This document shows positions 12,016-25,232 of a stretch of 64,000 nucleotides of DNA, in pieces. A program made the position numbers and the translations under genes. Numbering within the stretch: the stretch's first letter is position 1; every line of letters starts with the position of its first letter. The stretch lies in contig NW_024881611.1 of assembly GCF_019059575.1 (NCBI RefSeq), positions 559,001 through 623,000 on the forward strand. The letters run 5' to 3'. This DNA comes from Amphibalanus amphitrite (lineage: Eukaryota > Arthropoda > Thecostraca > Balanomorpha > Balanidae). Below the pieces are notes generated by a model that saw only the letters and a program-made list of their open reading frames with translations, did not search any database and was not told the origin of the DNA.

Positions 12016-12119
12016 CAATGTGCGCCAACCAGTTTTCTCAGTAATTCAGCTAGCAATTCTCGTGCTGTGTTCAAAAAGACGTTTACAGTGAGGGGCAAAC
12101 TTAAGAAAAACGAACTATA
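12016..12119 (-). repeat. Right arm of perfect 104-bp inverted repeat
   Basis: Identical to 11696-11799 in reverse complement, with a 216-bp AT-rich spacer. On the minus strand the same peptide frame continues both ways in a 94-codon open frame (12215-11931). Confidence 0.95.
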
Positions 12120-12350
12120 CGACTGGGCGAATTTCGAGACTGGCCAAAAGCAATCACAGCCCGCTCCCAATATCCCGCTTGCAGTGCCCCTCCACCAGCA
12201 CAGTACACAATGCATCTGTACATTATCTCACTTGCATTATATACTATTTCGCTTGCAATGTGCCCTTTCCGATCAAAGCATGTGCCCTATGCCACCTTTG
12301 GGACGCAGTGAAAAATCCTTAAAATATGCCCTGGCCATTTTTCAAGAAAG

Positions 12351-15300
12351 TTCTACGATGTGAATATATGACAAGCTGCACGCATAACCAGCCAGCCAAT
12401 CAACTCAAGAGCCGGTCATTCTTTTAGTGCTGTTTACAAATTCGCTGGTTCGCGTATAGCCTTGTCAGGGTGCGAGGACCTACCACCACGCAGCCCGTCA
12501 CAAATTAAACACAGGCTCGTAATCCTCGCCGTTATACGCTAACGGTAACATAACAGAGCGAGTTATCGCTCTCGCACACCCCCAAGCTAATTACGGGGCT
12601 GTTTAATTAAGTCTGCGGGGAAAACGCTTGCGAGTAGGGCGCCGCCATACCTTTGACTGACAAGGAGCAGGCAGTCAAGAAGTAGACATATTTGCCACCA
12701 ATGCAATCTACTAATGAGCAAGTGCAGCTCTAAATTTGAATAATTTAGTAGGAGAAATAAACTATCGTGATTGAGCGGTACATCGCTATCTCAATTTTTA
12801 GTTTCAGACACTCTGATTTTTCGGAGAAAAAAAAATCTAACAGGATAGCCGTATTCGCCAGGTTCCAACCGATTCGCTGAATCAGAATATCTCCAAAGAA
12901 ATTAATGCGTTTACACGGCGTTTACCATAATCATTATCGACTGGGCTCTGAAAAACTCGGGCCGTCCGCGGCGAATCGACGTGGGAGGCGAACCAACCGC
13001 GAATGTGGATGGGATCGCCGCCGCCTTCTGACGGATAACCAAACGGATCGAGCCGCCGATGAGGCGTCGGACTGTGCCGATGACGGATCGGGTAAAGCCG
13101 CCGCACGGCCGCACGTGAGACTGATGACGCCAGCCTGACGTCACGCTCGATGACGGACGGGGCGGCGGGGGCGGGGCGGTGACGGACGATTAACGCCTGC
13201 CGCCGGCCGCCGATGACGACTCTATCTCGGCCGCTGAGATCGGTACTGCACCCCCAGAGCTGCCTGTATAGACTGGGCACTGGTCGGGCTCTGTCTGGCC
13301 GCTCTCTGCCGTCCCTGCCCGGCCGGCGCACAGCGTCCACCGGGCCGGGACCCTATCGCTCCATCGGGGACGCGGTCGTCCGCGCGCCGGCCGCACCTTT
13401 TTATACGCGGCGCCGCGCCGGCGGCCGGTCGACCGGCGGCCTTCGCTGTCGAGCGCGCACCACCGGGGCCGGGGCGACTCCCCCGCGTCGCCTGTCGCAC
13501 AAGAATCTCACTCCAATCTGGAATTAATCCGACGAATAAAAGAACGGCGCGCGGCCGAGACTCGAAACTCGCAGCGCATTAATTGAGTGAGCGAGGGTCG
13601 CGCGGCGGCTCAGCGCTGAGTGTGTGACTCAACACGAGGGGCGACGGTGAGAACCAAGAGCTGCAGGCATCTGGGACCGGTCCCTCTCGATCAGATCCTC
13701 TGACACCCTGGGAGAGCTCGCGACGGAGCGTGGCCGACGCGACGTTCGCCCGCACTATCGGTGCTGGCGTCTGCCGCGGCGTCACCGCCGTCTCAGCCGT
13801 CCGACGGCTGATTAAGGGCACCATAAACAGGAACACATCATCCTCACTGAATACACGACGCTCAGGACACACCGTAAATCTGTCGGCCGGATTCCGGTCG
13901 TGTTTATTCGTGGCTGGCGCGGTCGGAGCGCCGGCTCGGCCGGACCGGTTCGCCCGGCGCGCGCCCGCCGCCGGGGAGGCAGCCACAGACGGGGCTGGGG
14001 GAGAGCGGATAACGACAGCCGAACGGGTGTAAGTTATTGGTCAGCGCGACGTGATGAGGTCGAGGAATCGCAATGCGCCCCAACTGTGTGGTTTTACTGA
14101 ACACATTTGTGGTTAGCCAAGTCGTGCGATGTCGTGTCGTGCTCAAGGCTATCCCAGAAAAAGGTTCATTTAGCGCGATCCGCAGAACGGAGGGCAGGAG
14201 CTGGCTACAAAGGACTGCAATCGGCGCTGATGTCCCGTCCGGTGCACAGGGAACGGCATTGGCACACTCGGCAGGGGGTTGCTTGGTCAGAGCAGGCCAG
14301 ACTTTACGACCCGGCTCCGTCCCCTCGCTCAGCCCGGCTCGGAGCCGGCGGGGCGTCGGCGGGCGGTCGCGGCGACACTGACGGATGCAATGTCCGGCTA
14401 CCCCGAACACCGCCCGGCACTCCAGAGCTTCACAGCCAGACACTGGCCATGAATGCCGGTCAGTGAATTACATGCAGGTCGGGCTCGTCCTCAGTCCGAC
14501 CGACTTTCTCTGGAGGTGTCACCGGCGCGGCCAAACAGACGCCGGCGCTGATCAACTGTGCACCGGCAAGCAACAGCATCCGCGGTCCACACAGCGTGCA
14601 CAGGCGCGCATACAAACACCGACGTCCAGCCCTGTTCGCCGCCTGTTGGTGGCCGCCCGCATTGACTGACGATGAGCTATGACCGCACGTGAAAGGCGGC
14701 CGGCGCGGCCGGCGCAGTCACACCCTGCGGGCCGTCCGTGCGAGGAGCCGACACAGACTGACGGCTCGCCACTGGCGCCCCGACAGTGACGGACGACGCG
14801 CCGGCAGCACACACGGCCAACAGGAAAACCGGCAAAATCTACCGTGATAAATGACCGGCAAACGGCGACACGCAACACCACATCAACGAGGTGACTGCAG
14901 CCACCTAGCCGCGCCGCCCGGCCGCCGACGTGAGAAAAAAGCCAGCTCGCGATGACATAAGCGCCACAAATCCGCCGGCCGGTCGGGCGGGTGTGCAGCC
15001 AACGCGGCCGGCCGGCGCGGCGGGGTGCAGCGGCCGCTCACCTGCCCGCCACCAGCGGGCGAGCCGGCCGGCCGCAATAAACTGCGCGCCGGTCGGCGGG
15101 ACGTCGACGGCGAGCCTTTGGCGCTGCCGTTTAGGTCATGAGCCGCTATTTATGCACACATCGCGGCCACGATTTGACTTTCAGTGGTGAGATAGGATCT
15201 GCGTCGGCCGGCCGGCTGGCGAATATTGGTCGCGGCCGCGGGCTCGGCGGGAAGATTCCCTGATCCAGTTCGCCTGTTGGACACGGAGGATCCGGAGAGC

Positions 15301-16880
15301 TATGGATCCACCGCACCAGTCGGATCCCGGGATCCCTCTCTGTGCCGCCGCACCCGGACGTCGCTCAGCGGGCAGGGCAGCCAACAGCTCCGCGCAGCCA
15401 GCCGCGACTTCAGCGCACCTGTGGCGGTGTGAGAAGGTCGAGATGGCTGATAGGTGATGTGCCGTCTGCAGCCCGGGCCGGCCGGCCGGCCCCGGAGACG
15501 GTCTGCAAACAATGCTGTCGGCGTCCGGCAGCGTGACGGCGCAGCTTCTGGTGCTTCTGCGGCCGAGCACAGGGAAGCCGGTCAACAGGGAAGCCGCTGT
15601 CTGCCGCTGCAGCGTCATCACACACAGACGAATCTGTTGGTTCAGGAACGCCGGCAAGTGACAGGTCATCATCAGTTATGCCTTATTCTCAGCGTAGGCG
15701 ACCTCCATTTACTGAATGTCTCTTTCTCTGCACGATGGGACGCAGTGAAAAGCCTGGCTGCGCTGAAGCGTCCTTCTCGCCACAGATGAAGACCTCAGAG
15801 TCTTTGACGGAGCTCAAGTGAGATGACGAACGTGACTGCTGCGCTGAGGGCATCTCCGTGAAGCAGCGCCATGTTCCGTCCTCTACCCGGCGTGCACATT
15901 CCGTCGTGCACACTCTCGCCGCCGCCTGCAGTCGCTCTCTCTCGGCTTGCACCCGACTGGCGCCGAAACAGAGATAAGGCGAGCGCGCTCCGTCGCGATC
16001 TGTCGGCGACATCTCGCAGGCCCGTCACGGAACATCGCCCTGCAGCGCCGGGAGACATCAGCAGCGCGCGCGGACGTGCCGCAGAGGTGACGGCAGCGGA
16101 GGTGACAGCGCGGCGGCGGCGCGGCGGGCGCGGCGCTCGCGGGATGGCCGCCGATAACGGCACAGTACACAGCCGTTCGCGGAACGGCGAGCCGCGCGAT
16201 AACCGGTCCACGCCGGTGCAAACAGCCGCGCCGCTGTATTTCAATGAGCGCTGGCAGATGTACGCGCGCGAGCCGCACTGAATGCGAGGTGCGGAAACCA
16301 GACAGTTATGAGAGACCGCGGTGCAGAAGTGCCGCGAGCGGTGCGCGCAGATTTATCGACCGGTGACGGTTGGGTTCCACGCTCATGAATTGATTCTAAA
16401 ATACACACAGCGAGAAATAAGCCCAAGATTAATATCCCATTCAGCGCGGCTGGTGGCATTGACTGTGATATAAGCACGTCGTGCAGCAATAAAGAGGCCG
16501 GCTATGGCCATACGCTGACAGGACCGATGCACTGTGCGAGTGCAAACAACGGGGGCGCCTGCTCTGAATACACGGCACGGCCAAGCGGCGGCCTGCTGCT
16601 GGGACCAGCCGATATATGTAGCGGTGCGGCCGCACCCCATCGCCGGCGACGGCTGCCGTTTCTAACGAGCCACTAACAATCCCACTACAGCAACAGTCGG
16701 CCGATCGAGCCAGCCGTAACGGAACGGAACGACGGAAACAGAGCGCCAGTCTTTTGATACATTCAGGCCGTAAAGTGCCTCTGTCATTTGCCGGCAAAGG
16801 CGCCGTTCCTTGGAATCAACACAATTCAAATGGCATCGACGAAAGGATATGTCGACGCTAGCAAAGGAACAAAGGAACTT
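12351..16880. other. Unassigned DNA, CpG-rich from about 12.9 to 16.3 kb
   Basis: Several overlapping open frames above 100 codons occur on both strands in GC-rich sequence. None shows a recognised domain or a run of conserved motifs. A short copy of GGGACGCAGTGAAAA at about 15739 matches the right end of the 9-12 kb block. Confidence 0.4.
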
Positions 16881-19800
16881 TGAGAAAATCGCATTTTATG
16901 GGCTAAAGCACAGGGAATAGCAGCTGGCTGTGAGACGAAAATACGAGCAAAGGCGGAAAGCAATTACAACGGCAATGTTATAAGGGAAATGTAGGCACAT
17001 TTTATAGCAGTCTGTGACGACCGTGCAAAGAAAATCGCTGAAACAGTTGGCAAGGCGACCAGAATCTGTCTGAACAGTATGAAATAAAACTACAATGCAA
17101 TGTGACATGCAGCAGGTGACCGTATCGTTTCTTAGTGACCTCTGGTCGGCTTCCTTGTGAGGTGTTGTAAATCGTATTTACCAGATATATCTACGACAGG
17201 TATACCAAAGGCATAGCTGGCATTTCACGATATGGCACACGGACAAAGATTAGGCCCGATGAAGATCATTCTGCAATAATCGCTGCCCTGACAGTTGTCA
17301 CCTGCGGCCCACACAGAAATGACACATTAAGGGCCCGTCCCGTTTATCTCAGTCACAGGCGGAAGGTCATAAATAAATGCAGAAATAAAATCCAAATAAC
17401 TTTATCAGATCGTCTCAGAAGAACAGATCTCGTTAAGCTCTTAAGCATACAGTCACGCCACGACCGTGGTGTTTGCCGATAGCATGATGTTTGCATAAGG
17501 TATCTAGTCGTAGAGAATCATAAATAACAGCAACGATAATGGCGATATCAAGGAGCATTTGAACAGGCTGAACACACTGAAAGTGAGCAGATGCTAATAC
17601 GAAAATTAGACGTTAATTCGCATACAGCGTCACGTTTAGAATGCATTCATCATGCACACTTTAGAATTGTTATTTCACCTGGACTACCCAGCGGAAGACA
17701 TTTATCCTCAGCCAAGCTGAAATACAGCGCCGTAATGGCCATATTTATCCAAATCGCCGGAATAACAATGGCGCGATCATGATAATTGACGTTTAAAATG
17801 GAAAACGGCTCCAAAGACAATCAACTAGCGCATTTATCAGCATTACCCACCCGTTTCCTATTCAGGTGGATTTGATAGCCGGCGCGAATCGCTCAATACT
17901 GAGCTGCGCGACCTCGATTCCAATAGCAGCCGGCCGAGAGGAGCCGGCGAAAATCTGGGACCGATGGAAAAGAAAGGCTGAGGTCAGCACTGGCGCCAGA
18001 TATGGCGCCTTCGCATGACCAGTCGCGTTAGACCGGGGCGGGCTGATCTGCTGCAGGACACTGCGTCAGCTAGGGGTGGATTCTTAGTCTGACGTCTGTC
18101 AGCCACTCTTCCCGACTTTCCGAGGAAAACAGCCTAAGAATTTAGAGGCTCCGAAGTTAATCACCTCTCTGACCACATGACCAGTGGCCAAGTTGGCTAA
18201 TGACTGTTCCGCTAAGTAGAATAAACAACAGTCAGAGAGCGTCAGCGGCGCTGGAGCTCTGCCACCGGCCGGCTCCGTTTTGGGGTCTGATCGCGCAGGA
18301 GGCGCCCCGACAGTGATCCTCTGGGATGAGCGGGATCAGAGGTGTGGGAGCCGGAGCGGCGGGATCCGCGGAGCGTCCCCCGGGAGCAGTGCGGCATCAG
18401 GTGCTGTGATCGGACCGATACAAGAGCGGCCGCAAATGGGCCGGGACGGCACACCGAGGCCGCGACACTAGGCCACGGAGGAGCCGCATACCGCAGCGGA
18501 ATGCAGATGACGTTGAACATGCAGGATGAAACGCAGGTGGGCACTGGAAGGAAAATTGTTAGTTTTCGACAGACACGGAGTTGAGAGATCCTTTCCATTC
18601 ACTTCCGAGTTTAACAAGAAACTTTTTCAGTCTTGTTAGAGATAATTCAAGACGTTTATTTTTTTTTTTAATTTTGCAATAATTGAGTGTTGACGGCGCT
18701 TCACGATGGCAAGTGTTCTAAATCCGTGAACAAACGCAACGAGCTAGAGCTCATGGTCGCTAACCACTTCTAAAATTAGAACAAACTGTTTGGTTCCACA
18801 GAACATATTGTTGACATATAAATGTGCCGTTTTCCCGGAGAGGACAGTTTGCGGTTTCGGGTGGCCTGGCCGGTGGCCAGCCTCTGCCGCTGCCGGAATG
18901 CGACAGAATGACACCGCATTAGATGGCGTTTCAGACATTCCGGCGCTGCCGGCCGGCCGGCGAGCACCCCAGCGGCTCTGATCAGCGAGCCAATCTGGTA
19001 AGTAGAGCTGCGGTCCGCGCTGTGGGTGGCACTGCGGCCCTCTGTTGTCACAGCCGAGGGGCGCCCACTGCTCAGCCAATATTCACACATGGGGATTCGA
19101 CCGGCCAATGACTCACTGGGGGTCTGTCGGCTCGGACAAAATTCACCGAGACAGATCCACTCGCCAATGTGGATTTCGTCCGCGTATATTGCATTATCGG
19201 GCGCCGATTCAGTCTTCTCTGGGTCTTGCTGAACCCTTTGAACTCCTGGCCGACTTCGCGAGGCGTGGATTGGTCAGATCATAATCCAAAAGCTTCAACA
19301 ATGATTGTCCCCTCGGCAAAGACCATCGCGAATAGACTAATTAATCCTCCCTGAGTACTCGAGCCCTGCGCAATAATGTCTCTGACTTTCACTTGATAAA
19401 GCTAAGCATCAGCAACGGGTTTCGCAGATTGTGGATAAAGGCTCAAGAAATGTCGGGGCCAGTCACCAGCTGCTAAAAGACGCCTCCGTCTAATCATAAG
19501 CCGAATCAAACGAGCATCGTTTGGAGATCCATCTGGATGTCACACGTCTCCGCCGTAAGAGACACGGGAAAATGACAGCGGCGGGCTATCAGATTTCGCA
19601 GACTCGCCAGACACATCTGACGGCTCCGAAAGTCAGATATGACAGCGGCGGACGACCAGAACACACAGGACAGATCGTCCGGTGATGGTGACGATTTGGA
19701 AGTTTTAGGCCGCGCGGACTATGCGGTGGATCCAATTTGACGGTCAAATGACGGTCAAACTATCTGATGAGAGGTCAGATGGTCCGGCGTGAAAGGTCAT

Positions 19801-20780
19801 ATTACTCAATTGGTACGGTGGTACGCACTGACGGGTCGACCATCCGTTATGACAGGTCAGTCTGTCTGCACAGACAAGTCAGACCGTCGAGCCGTTCTCC
19901 CCTGCACCTCTGCCGTCACCGTCTGAATGACGGGTGGACAGGCGGGCGGCCCGGACGGCACGGGCCGGGCCGCGTGGCTGACGGCCAGCCCTGCGCTGCA
20001 CAGGTCGGTATGGCCGGCATGTTTGGCGTGGGCACGGATCACCTAACGGATCGGCAACTCTCCCCGATTCCCTTTGTTATCGGTGTACCCGCGGAGCGGG
20101 CTGCCATCTAGCGGCGCGGATATCTTCACTAAGGAGGGGAGCCGGCGCCCGCCGCAACCAGTGTTAAAAGGCACGGGGAAACGGGTGTGAACGCAACACC
20201 CGTCCGTCATTTCCATCCTCAGGATGTTCAGATCAAGTTCAAATCCTTCTCCTCCACGCAGCAACTCTTGATCCGGGCTCAACTTTATCTCATGCGGGCT
20301 GCTCCCTTGAAGCTGTAATGTCAGCGACGCCTGGGTAGGACTCAGGTGCAGCCGCCGTCATGGGACGGGGCCGGCCGCTACCCCGGGTCGGCCACGTCAC
20401 ATGCTTTCGCCTCGGACCGCTTAAAACGTAGCGCTCGCCGTCTATCGGGGCGCTTCGTGGCTGGCAGCGTCCGAGGTAGGTGACTGCTCCTGTTATTTCA
20501 TATTTGGCTTGAGGGTTGAATTCCCTCACATCGGGTAATTCTTGTCTAAATTTTAGTTGCGCGACTATCCTTTAACTATTGCAGTCTGTTTGTTGTTTTG
20601 GCCCTATGTTGTTTTGAATAATAACGTCTTCTAAATCTTGTACATCTTTTACTACGGAGAGCCGGGAGTATGGAAGTATTTGACGGAGACGCTAAATCTC
20701 GCACGGTTCACCGTTTATATTTGGCTTAACCGGAATTAGCTGTTAAAGAGCCTGAGAACTGACACCAGCCCGAGGAGACC
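16881..20780. other. Unassigned DNA
   Basis: No recognised exon or RNA. A poly-T tract lies near 18658, and short direct repeats of GACGGTCAAA occur at about 19740-19760. Confidence 0.4.
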
Positions 20781-20781
20781 G

Positions 20782-21045
20782 CTACCCACCGAGTGGTTCA
20801 AAAGGCGCAGCATCCCACTGGAACCAGAACCGATCGATTGTTGTGCACTGCACTGGGTGGCAGACGGTGCGGCACACACTGTTATTAGAGTTGCAGGCGT
20901 GTCCTAGACATGTGCCTCGTTGAGCAACGACGTAGTATGGTAGGAACCCACATTTCGTGTTATTACAAAGCGCACCACTCCTCCCATGGGAGCACACCCG
21001 TAGCCGGGTGCAGAGAGTGCTTGGGGGGCTGGTCGGCCTGTCCAT
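20782..21045 (-). CDS. Unrecognised cysteine-rich open frame
   Basis: ATG-started, 87 codons, nine cysteines with spacings C-x4-C, C-x4-C and C-x3-C-x4-C within residues 27-67, then a Trp/Phe-rich end (RFWFQWDAAPF). The mix of residues is more protein-like than neighbouring frames. There is no signal peptide, and flanking splice sites are not convincing. It could be a decayed exon of an extracellular protein or a repeat fragment. Confidence 0.12.
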   Translation of the reverse strand: MDRPTSPPSTLCTRLRVCSHGRSGALCNNTKCGFLPYYVVAQRGTCLGHACNSNNSVCRTVCHPVQCTTIDRFWFQWDAAPFEPLGG

Positions 21046-21801
21046 TCGGACGGGCTCAGCCCCGGTGACTCTCTATAGGGTGCCTGTCCATACCAATGTT
21101 TACCCCAATTCCTATAATCCTTCCGGCTCTGCAATGGTCTCAATGGACCGAAAGGGCCTAACCCAACAAAACAAAAACAAACAAAGGTTAAGAACGGATT
21201 AAATTACGGAGTCTCTCTAACAGCTGGAATGTTACCATAACATGGAAATGTTACATACTTTATTCCCTAATCAGCTGGAGCATGCATAATGATCCAAATG
21301 ATTCTAGTTATGCTTGAGCTGTATGAGCAAGAAGCACGTCCTCGCAACTTTAACGTCGTTTTTGGCCGTAGGTACACGAAAACCTTTCCTCATCCGTCTG
21401 CCCATAGTACGAGTTCATCCCCTGTTCCTATCTAGACGGTCACCGGCTACCAGTTGGAGTAGATAACATCGGAGCAAATCCAACGAGCTGGCCATTAACG
21501 AGACTATAGGTGGACCTCGGCCCCTGTTTCACGATACGACCCTCCCCGCCGCTACAAGGTATCGACACTTAGCCGGTTTTCATTAAGACGTTGGCAACAT
21601 TGTGAAGTTTGCTTACGTTTCCATAGGAACGGAGGCACCCATACCTGATGATGTTAGGTACTGGGTAGCAGCGTGCCGCTAAACAGTGACTATAGCTTTG
21701 GCCCCGATGCTGGTTTAGCCACGTGTTACATCTCAAGATATCTGTGGCTTACAGCCAGGTCAGGTCATTTTGCACCCTATATATTGCCTCATATTCAACA
21801 T

Positions 21802-21850
21802 TCTCTCTCTCTCTCTATATAATAATATATATAATACTAATAATAAGTCA
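21802..21850. repeat. TC and TA/AAT microsatellites
   Basis: A run of TC dinucleotides passes into TATATAATA/AATAATA-type repeats. Confidence 0.85.
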
Positions 21851-22004
21851 ATAAGAGCAAATTGTAAGGCGTCTCATTTGGTCTGGGCGGGTCATTCTTA
21901 ACACCCTCAAACATCGGGTTACATGTTAACAGTGGCATGAAAACGGTCAACAGCAGTTTTTTTTTTACTATAACTTTTGATAGACGTGCTAGAGCGATGA
22001 AAAC

Positions 22005-22405
22005 ACGTCAGATGTGTTCAGCTCGACGCTACGGATCGACTGATATGCAGCATGACCCTTTCCGGCCAGGTCATGACCTTGGCCTGACGTAAAATTTTCA
22101 AAATGGCCTTTCAAGGTCAGCCTACGAGTATAGTTTATTCGACGCGTCTCGACGAGAGGAACACGATGCTGGCAAAAGTAATTTCGTGGCTCGTTTAAGT
22201 CAAAAGTTATTACCGAAAAAAAAACGTTTTTCTTAAACACGCCTATTTTTGGAGTTTTTGCCCTCTGGAGGCTACACCGTTGACCTGAGGTCAAATCTAT
22301 GAATAAAACTCAGAAAGACCTGTGAAAGAGCTATCGAATGCGCTTTTCCGCGGCGCTGTAGTTCTATTGGTTCTCAAGTTATGCGTCGGGTGTTTCGAAA
22401 ACTGT
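22005..22405 (+). repeat. Dispersed repeat, copy B
   Basis: Same order of blocks as 10755-11120: GATCGACTGATATGC, CTTGGCCTGAC, TTTTTGGAGTTTTTG, CCGTTGACCTGAGG, GAAAGAGCTATCGAATGCGC and TCTCAAGTTATG. TGACCT motifs continue to about 22465. Confidence 0.6.
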
Positions 22406-22469
22406 TGAAATAGGCACAATTTGCCTTTAATGACCTCTGGTAACCTGACCTTTGACCTGACCTAAAAAA

Positions 22470-25185
22470 TGACTGAAGTATTTCCGCCATTATTTTTACG
22501 CTCTTTGGAATGCCGCCTACCTCGTGTGGCTACGTGGCCCAGAAGCCGAGTTAGGGTGGGGGGCGTGCGGGGGTTTCATACACCCTCGACCCGGCGCGGT
22601 TGGTACCGTGTACCGGCCCGGCGTGGGTTTTTACTTTATGCAAGTATATTTGTGAAAGTTACAGGTTTAATTTAATCGGCAGATGAATATTTATCAAAAA
22701 TATACTCATGAAATATATGTAAGAGATGACAGCGATCGGAAAATTACTCATTTTACGATGGACGCTAGGTCGCCCACGTGGGTATGAAAACAACGATTTT
22801 CATGACAAAGGATACAATCTCAAATACTTAACCTGTCTCTAACGATTCTTGCCATTCTCATTTATACCATAGGTATCTTCTAAGCTAGCTGAGAAACCAT
22901 GTTCCGCAGAAAAATCACTTAATTAGCTCCGACACGACGCCCTCAACACGCACGAGGCCGGCCGCGTCCTTAGTGAAGATAGTTTACCTAAACGCCCACC
23001 AGGTGGCAGGGGAGACAGGTCGCGGGGGGAGTTGCCGATCCGTTATGTGATCCGTGGCGTGGGTCACTGCCGGGTGGCCCGGGTCAGAATGGTGCCGCTG
23101 GGAGCATCGATTCACTGGGTAGGTACGCGGCGAGCAGGCTAATCAGCGAGTTGTATGGTTATTCAGGTCAGGTAAGCGGCTGGACAGGCGACAGACAGCC
23201 TGATGGACAGGTAAACAGACAAATGAACGGACCACCGACCGGTGTTTGCTGAATCCCTGTCCGACAAACGTCTCAGGAATACCTGCCAGTTTATGTTGCT
23301 TCAACAAGACAGTGGCATTTCATTCTTCGGAAACAATGACCTCGAATAGGAACCGTGTTCTGCTCAGCGCACAAAGAACCAGCAATGCGAACATGACCAG
23401 TACATGACTGAAATACCATGGGTAGACCTACCTACAGCATACCGGCCCTGTTCCAAACGCATAAATATCGCCGGGCCATTGTGAGCGCCGTCTATTGGCC
23501 GCTTGTTGAGTCGTTTAAGTTGCAACTGGCGCAGTTTTACGGCGCAGTGTTTCCGCCGTTACGGCCGGTAATGTCCTCCATTTCTGGTCGACAGTCGACA
23601 CCCGGCGAAGGCCGTAGTTTTCACGGGGCTACGTCGCGGCAGTCGGCGGCCGGTGGTTAGCGTGTCTGTGTTTTTTGCCGCTTGGCGGCAGAAGTCGTAC
23701 CATGCAATGCCAGCGTAGTAAAAGTCGTGATAGATAAACGGACTATGGAAATATAGGCTTTCGCATAAACATCAGGCATAGATGTAGTCATTGATACCAA
23801 CAGTAGTGGCGAATACATTCATATATCTGTAAGGCATTTCAGCACGAAAGCTCAAGGCCATGAACATATCCGTCGCACCATAGCTAGCACCTACGGCTTG
23901 TCGCATCCCTGCCGGGTAAATCTTACATCAACGTCTCAGGCTCCGCCGAGCTGACATCGCACCATTACTGACTGACGTCTCACCATTAAGCAGGGAAACC
24001 TCAGCTTTATAAATATCGGCTCCATTATTAACGAGCGCCTTGACAAGCTACTCGTCGCAATGATGCTGGCCGGACCTGCAAACGGTCACGGGTCTTCTCA
24101 CTCTTCGAATTGAACTATATAGCTAACATTTGGCCTCGATTCTCCGACGGAAGCAGGGTTGCCACTTTCAACTTTGCCAAACAAGTGAACAAGTGGGCGA
24201 CCGACTTAGTCCCAAAATAGTCTACCGATATAAAACAATATCATTTTTGAAGACCATGACCATTGACCAATGACCACTCCGTGGGCTGCTTTTCATGCTC
24301 CGGCACTTGACGTGTCTCCATGGACGTGTCCTACACCGCTGATCTGGTGAACATCCCCTGCGCCCGCCCGCGCCAGGGGCGTTGGCGTGACTGTGACGCT
24401 GCCGTGGCTCCTAATGAGGGGCGGGCTCGACCGGCACCGTCGCCGCAGTCGACGACACACGTCGTTAGCGGCGACACCCGGCCCGTCGTCACGGTCGCTC
24501 TGTCATCGTGTCGTGCTGGCGCGCCGCTGACGGACGCCGCCACTTCTGACACTCTGTACAGCTGAGCCCCGCCAGGGGAGGTCAGATGACAGGCGGGATT
24601 TTATAGTGGCATCGATCATTTGTTCGAGTTTGCGGTGGCGTTTCCCGCGGGAGCAAAATCTATCATTTTAGGTGAGGGTGTATGGCAGGTGCTTAAGTAG
24701 GCCAGCTCTGCTCTAAGCTCGGACCAGCTGAGCCCAAAAGTTTGCTGTGTTCGTGACATGGTGCCGGACGGGGGCGGTCGGAGGGCGGGAGGGGGCGGGC
24801 GGAGGGCGGTGGCGGTGACAGCTGGCGGGCAGGGTGCAGGCGAGTGACTGGTCCGTCAAACGTCAACACCAGCGGTCGGCCGGCCACCAGCCGGGCCGAC
24901 AGCGCTCAGGCACGCCTGCTCGCGCTCGGTGCAAATGGTGCACGCCGGCCGCCGTGTCGGTTGGACGCCTTCCGCGGCGGAAAAACAGTCACGCCAGGCG
25001 CGCCAGGGGCGCTCGGCGCCGAGCCTGCGCGCGGAGCAGGCGGCCGGCCGTGCGGGGCGCTGTTTACGTATGTGTCGCGCGCCCGGCGCTACCGAGGGAG
25101 CAGCGTGGCCACACATCAACAGGCGGGCGCGGTAACAGGACACCGGCGCTGCACCGACCTTCCCATGCCCCGCGTCCCCCGGGGG
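22470..25185. other. Unassigned DNA
   Basis: No coding segment recognised. AT-rich to about 24.2 kb, then CpG-rich. Confidence 0.4.
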
Positions 25186-25190
25186 AGACA

Positions 25191-25232
25191 GAGAGGAGAG
25201 GAGAGGAGAGGAGAGGAGAGAGGAAGTGGGGC
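25191..25232. repeat. GAGAG(G) microsatellite
   Basis: About six tandem GGAGA units followed by a degenerate purine-rich tail. Confidence 0.85.

Larger units (their letters stand above)
9058..12350. mobile_element. Possible composite element bounded by inverted repeats
   Basis: The left end (about 9066-9105) has CAGGGCATATTTTAA followed by ACTGCGTCCCA. The right end (about 12300-12335) carries both motifs in reverse complement and reversed order, with a similar gap. The 3.3 kb between them holds a minisatellite, a palindrome, a dispersed repeat and a 104-bp inverted repeat. No transposase frame is seen, so this may be a non-autonomous element or nested insertions. Confidence 0.35.
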
